From JBFMAE01 sp040756085 (lineage in GTDB: Bacteria; Desulfobacterota; BSN033; UBA1163): DNA of 6,198 bases. The translations under genes and the position numbers were made by a program. The DNA is taken from contig JBFMAE010000433.1 in assembly GCA_040756085.1 (NCBI GenBank), positions 1 to 6,198 on the forward strand, read 5' to 3'. The notes below the pieces were generated by a model. It did not search any database, was not told the DNA's origin, and worked only from the letters and a program-made list of their open reading frames with translations. Positions 5,118 to 6,198 of this stretch are shown piece by piece. The stretch's first letter is position 1; each line of letters begins with the position of its first letter.

Positions 5118-5198
5118 ATGGTATCAACTGGGGTTCTAAAGAGTTTTAGCCAATTGGTTAAACTGAATTCAGGGTATTCCAATTCAAAGAGATATTGA
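5118..5198 (+). CDS. Small ORF of 26 codons coupled to the HEAT-repeat gene
   Basis: ATG 5118 follows a consensus AAAGGAGG (5101-5108) by 9 nt, and the frame ends at TGA 5196-5198. The peptide begins MVSTGVLKSFSQLVKLNSG and ends SKRY. It is polar and basic with a short amphipathic middle, and has no signal peptide or clear membrane segment. The last base of its stop codon is the first base of the next gene's AAAGGAGG (5198-5205), so its translation would end right on that site. This is the geometry of a translationally coupled small protein or leader peptide. There is no run of repeated regulatory codons as in amino-acid attenuators. The ribosome binding site is the main support; the function is unknown. 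Confidence 0.5.
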   Translation: MVSTGVLKSFSQLVKLNSGYSNSKRY

Positions 5199-5213
5199 AA
5201 GGAGGAGTGGGCT

Positions 5214-5999
5214 GTGGAGAAACGAGATGTAGAGTCAGTCTTTCGAAAACTCAGGGCAGAAAGCGCCTATGACGTCATCGAAGGGCTGGATGAAATCGAG
5301 CGAAAGATAAAGGGCTTACGGGAAAAAGATTTTAATGAGGCTATTCTGGCCTTATGCAGTCTCTTCTATATCGATCTCTTTGACCGTCCCGACTTAGAAC
5401 CTGCCGTGGACCGGGCCTTTAAAATACTGGCTGCAACGAAAGAAAAGTCAATCCCCTTGATTCTCCATCAACTTAAAGAGGCGGACTTAAAGGTCCAGAT
5501 GCAACTGGCTAGGGCTTTGGGCCAGATTGGCAAACCAGCTATCAAGCCTCTACTCAAATTCTATTCGGGGTCCTTCGACCCCACCAGGAGAATTTTCGCG
5601 CTCTACGCTATGGGTAAGATCCGAGAACCTGAAATGGCCAAAATTATTCCCAAGGTAATTGAGGCTATGGATGATTCCAATGCTGAGGTTAGGGATACGG
5701 CCACTAGGCTGTTGGGAAAGCTGGTTGAACACTTAGAGCCTAAGAGTATCTCTCAAAAAGTCAGGAAGAAGATGTTCAGCTCTCTCATCAAAAACCTATC
5801 GGACAGTCATTCCGCTGTCCGGGCAAAGGCGGTACGAAGTATGGGAAAGATGGGGAAGTTTGGATTCATCGGCCTTAAGGAGAAGTCTGTGGCGAAGAAG
5901 GCTGTGCGCAAGATTTTGGGGCTGGATGAAGCATTTGATTGGGACCGTGCTTATATCGTCCGTGCGGAAGCCGAGGAGGCGATGAACTACCTGGACTGA
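5214..5999 (+). CDS. HEAT-repeat protein
   Basis: The start is GTG 5214, 8 nt after AAAGGAGG (5198-5205), giving 261 residues. The N-terminal 75 residues are helical and charged and do not match the repeat well; FYIDLFDRPDLEPAVDRA (51-68) may be a capping region. Paired helices of HEAT type follow: roughly 78-117 (IPLILHQLKEADLKVQMQLARALGQIG), 119-140 (DPTRRIFALYAMGKIRE), 145-172 (IPKVIEAMDDSNAEVRDTATRLLGKL), 187-213 (MFSSLIKNLSDSHSAVRAKAVRSMGKMG) and a C-terminal pair near 224-259. The D-xx-VR-xx-A pattern at the second helices is characteristic. HEAT solenoids bind protein partners and have no catalysis of their own except in lyase-like variants. No signal peptide or membrane segment is seen, so a cytoplasmic scaffold or adaptor role is likely. 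The partner is not evident from the neighbours. Confidence 0.85.
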   Translation: MEKRDVESVFRKLRAESAYDVIEGLDEIERKIKGLREKDFNEAILALCSLFYIDLFDRPDLEPAVDRAFKILAATKEKSIPLILHQLKEADLKVQMQLARALGQIGKPAIKPLLKFYSGSFDPTRRIFALYAMGKIREPEMAKIIPKVIEAMDDSNAEVRDTATRLLGKLVEHLEPKSISQKVRKKMFSSLIKNLSDSHSAVRAKAVRSMGKMGKFGFIGLKEKSVAKKAVRKILGLDEAFDWDRAYIVRAEAEEAMNYLD

Positions 6000-6097
6000 A
6001 CTTCATCAAAAGCTGGGACGCAATCGAAAGCCAAGCCGTTTGTTCTGAAACAATCCAAAACGAGAAATATTGCCTAGTGTAATGGCGCATAAATAAC

Positions 6098-6126
6098 TTG
6101 ACATTTAAATAATCTTTTTGTAAAAT
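6098..6126 (+). promoter_or_regulatory. Near-consensus sigma-70 promoter
   Basis: TTGACA (6098-6103) is a perfect -35 box and TAAAAT (6121-6126) differs by one base from the -10 consensus, with exactly 17 bp between them. Transcription should start near 6132-6134, practically at the ATG codons 6131 and 6135, so the message would have almost no leader. This is the best promoter in the window. Confidence 0.7.
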
Positions 6127-6134
6127 CCTTATGA

Positions 6135-6198
6135 ATGAATATTGCAGAGCGAATTGTGCTTACCCCAAAAGAAGAAGCGACCATCCATCACTGGGCGC
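6135..6198 (+). CDS. N-terminus of a probable IS630-family transposase, cut by the window end
   Basis: Twenty-one codons are visible from ATG 6135, reading MNIAERIVLTPKEEATIHHWA. The pattern 'hydrophobic-LTPKE-x7-W-A' closely resembles the start of IS630-type transposases, where LT(P/E)EE...L..WA opens the N-terminal helix-turn-helix DNA-binding domain. No Shine-Dalgarno precedes it, and the promoter ends only 8 bp upstream, so translation would be leaderless or nearly so. ATG 6131 opens a different frame (MNEYCRANC) that resembles nothing I know. The call rests on a short match; other helix-turn-helix proteins remain possible. Confidence 0.5.
   Translation, partial: MNIAERIVLTPKEEATIHHWA

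Overview
The window looks like chromosomal DNA of an anaerobic bacterium, most plausibly a Desulfobacterota (deltaproteobacterial) or similar metagenome-derived lineage. The grounds are a tungsten-type aldehyde:ferredoxin oxidoreductase with MoaD-like partners, an archaeal-type phosphoglycerate mutase in a bacterial setting with strong AAAGGAGG ribosome binding sites, a COG0731-type radical SAM protein, and G-poor 'caaat/ccaat' repeats between genes. The taxonomic placement is inference. All recognisable genes lie on the plus strand.

Layout. Bases 1-591 are the C-terminal third of the oxidoreductase (aor). A perfect 12-bp hairpin follows, then a MoaD/ThiS-type sulfur carrier gene (666-1009). 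That gene is broken by a 100-bp palindromic mobile element with 12-bp terminal inverted repeats, flanked by a TAAA duplication. Removing the element plus one TAAA restores a clean 79-residue protein ending in Gly-Gly. Its last codons form the ribosome binding site of a second MoaD-like gene (1011-1385), which has an unusual C-terminal extension and no Gly-Gly end. Next come a small nitroreductase-family flavoprotein (1624-2175), the archaeal-type phosphoglycerate mutase (2318-3523), and a radical SAM protein with a C-terminal winged-helix-like domain (3745-4695). After about 420 bp of AT-rich non-coding DNA there is a 26-codon small ORF with a strong ribosome binding site (5118-5198), directly coupled to a HEAT-repeat protein gene (5214-5999). 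The window ends in what looks like the first 21 codons of an IS630-type transposase behind a near-consensus promoter.

How the parts work together. The first three genes form one unit: a pterin-dependent oxidoreductase and two ubiquitin-fold proteins that could serve synthesis or sulfuration of its metal-pterin cofactor. The following genes look like independent units separated by folded repeats. I see no CRISPR array, tRNA, rRNA or defence system. The most interesting points are the freshly disrupted moaD with a reconstructable insertion, the non-canonical second MoaD-like protein, and the small ORF before the HEAT-repeat gene.
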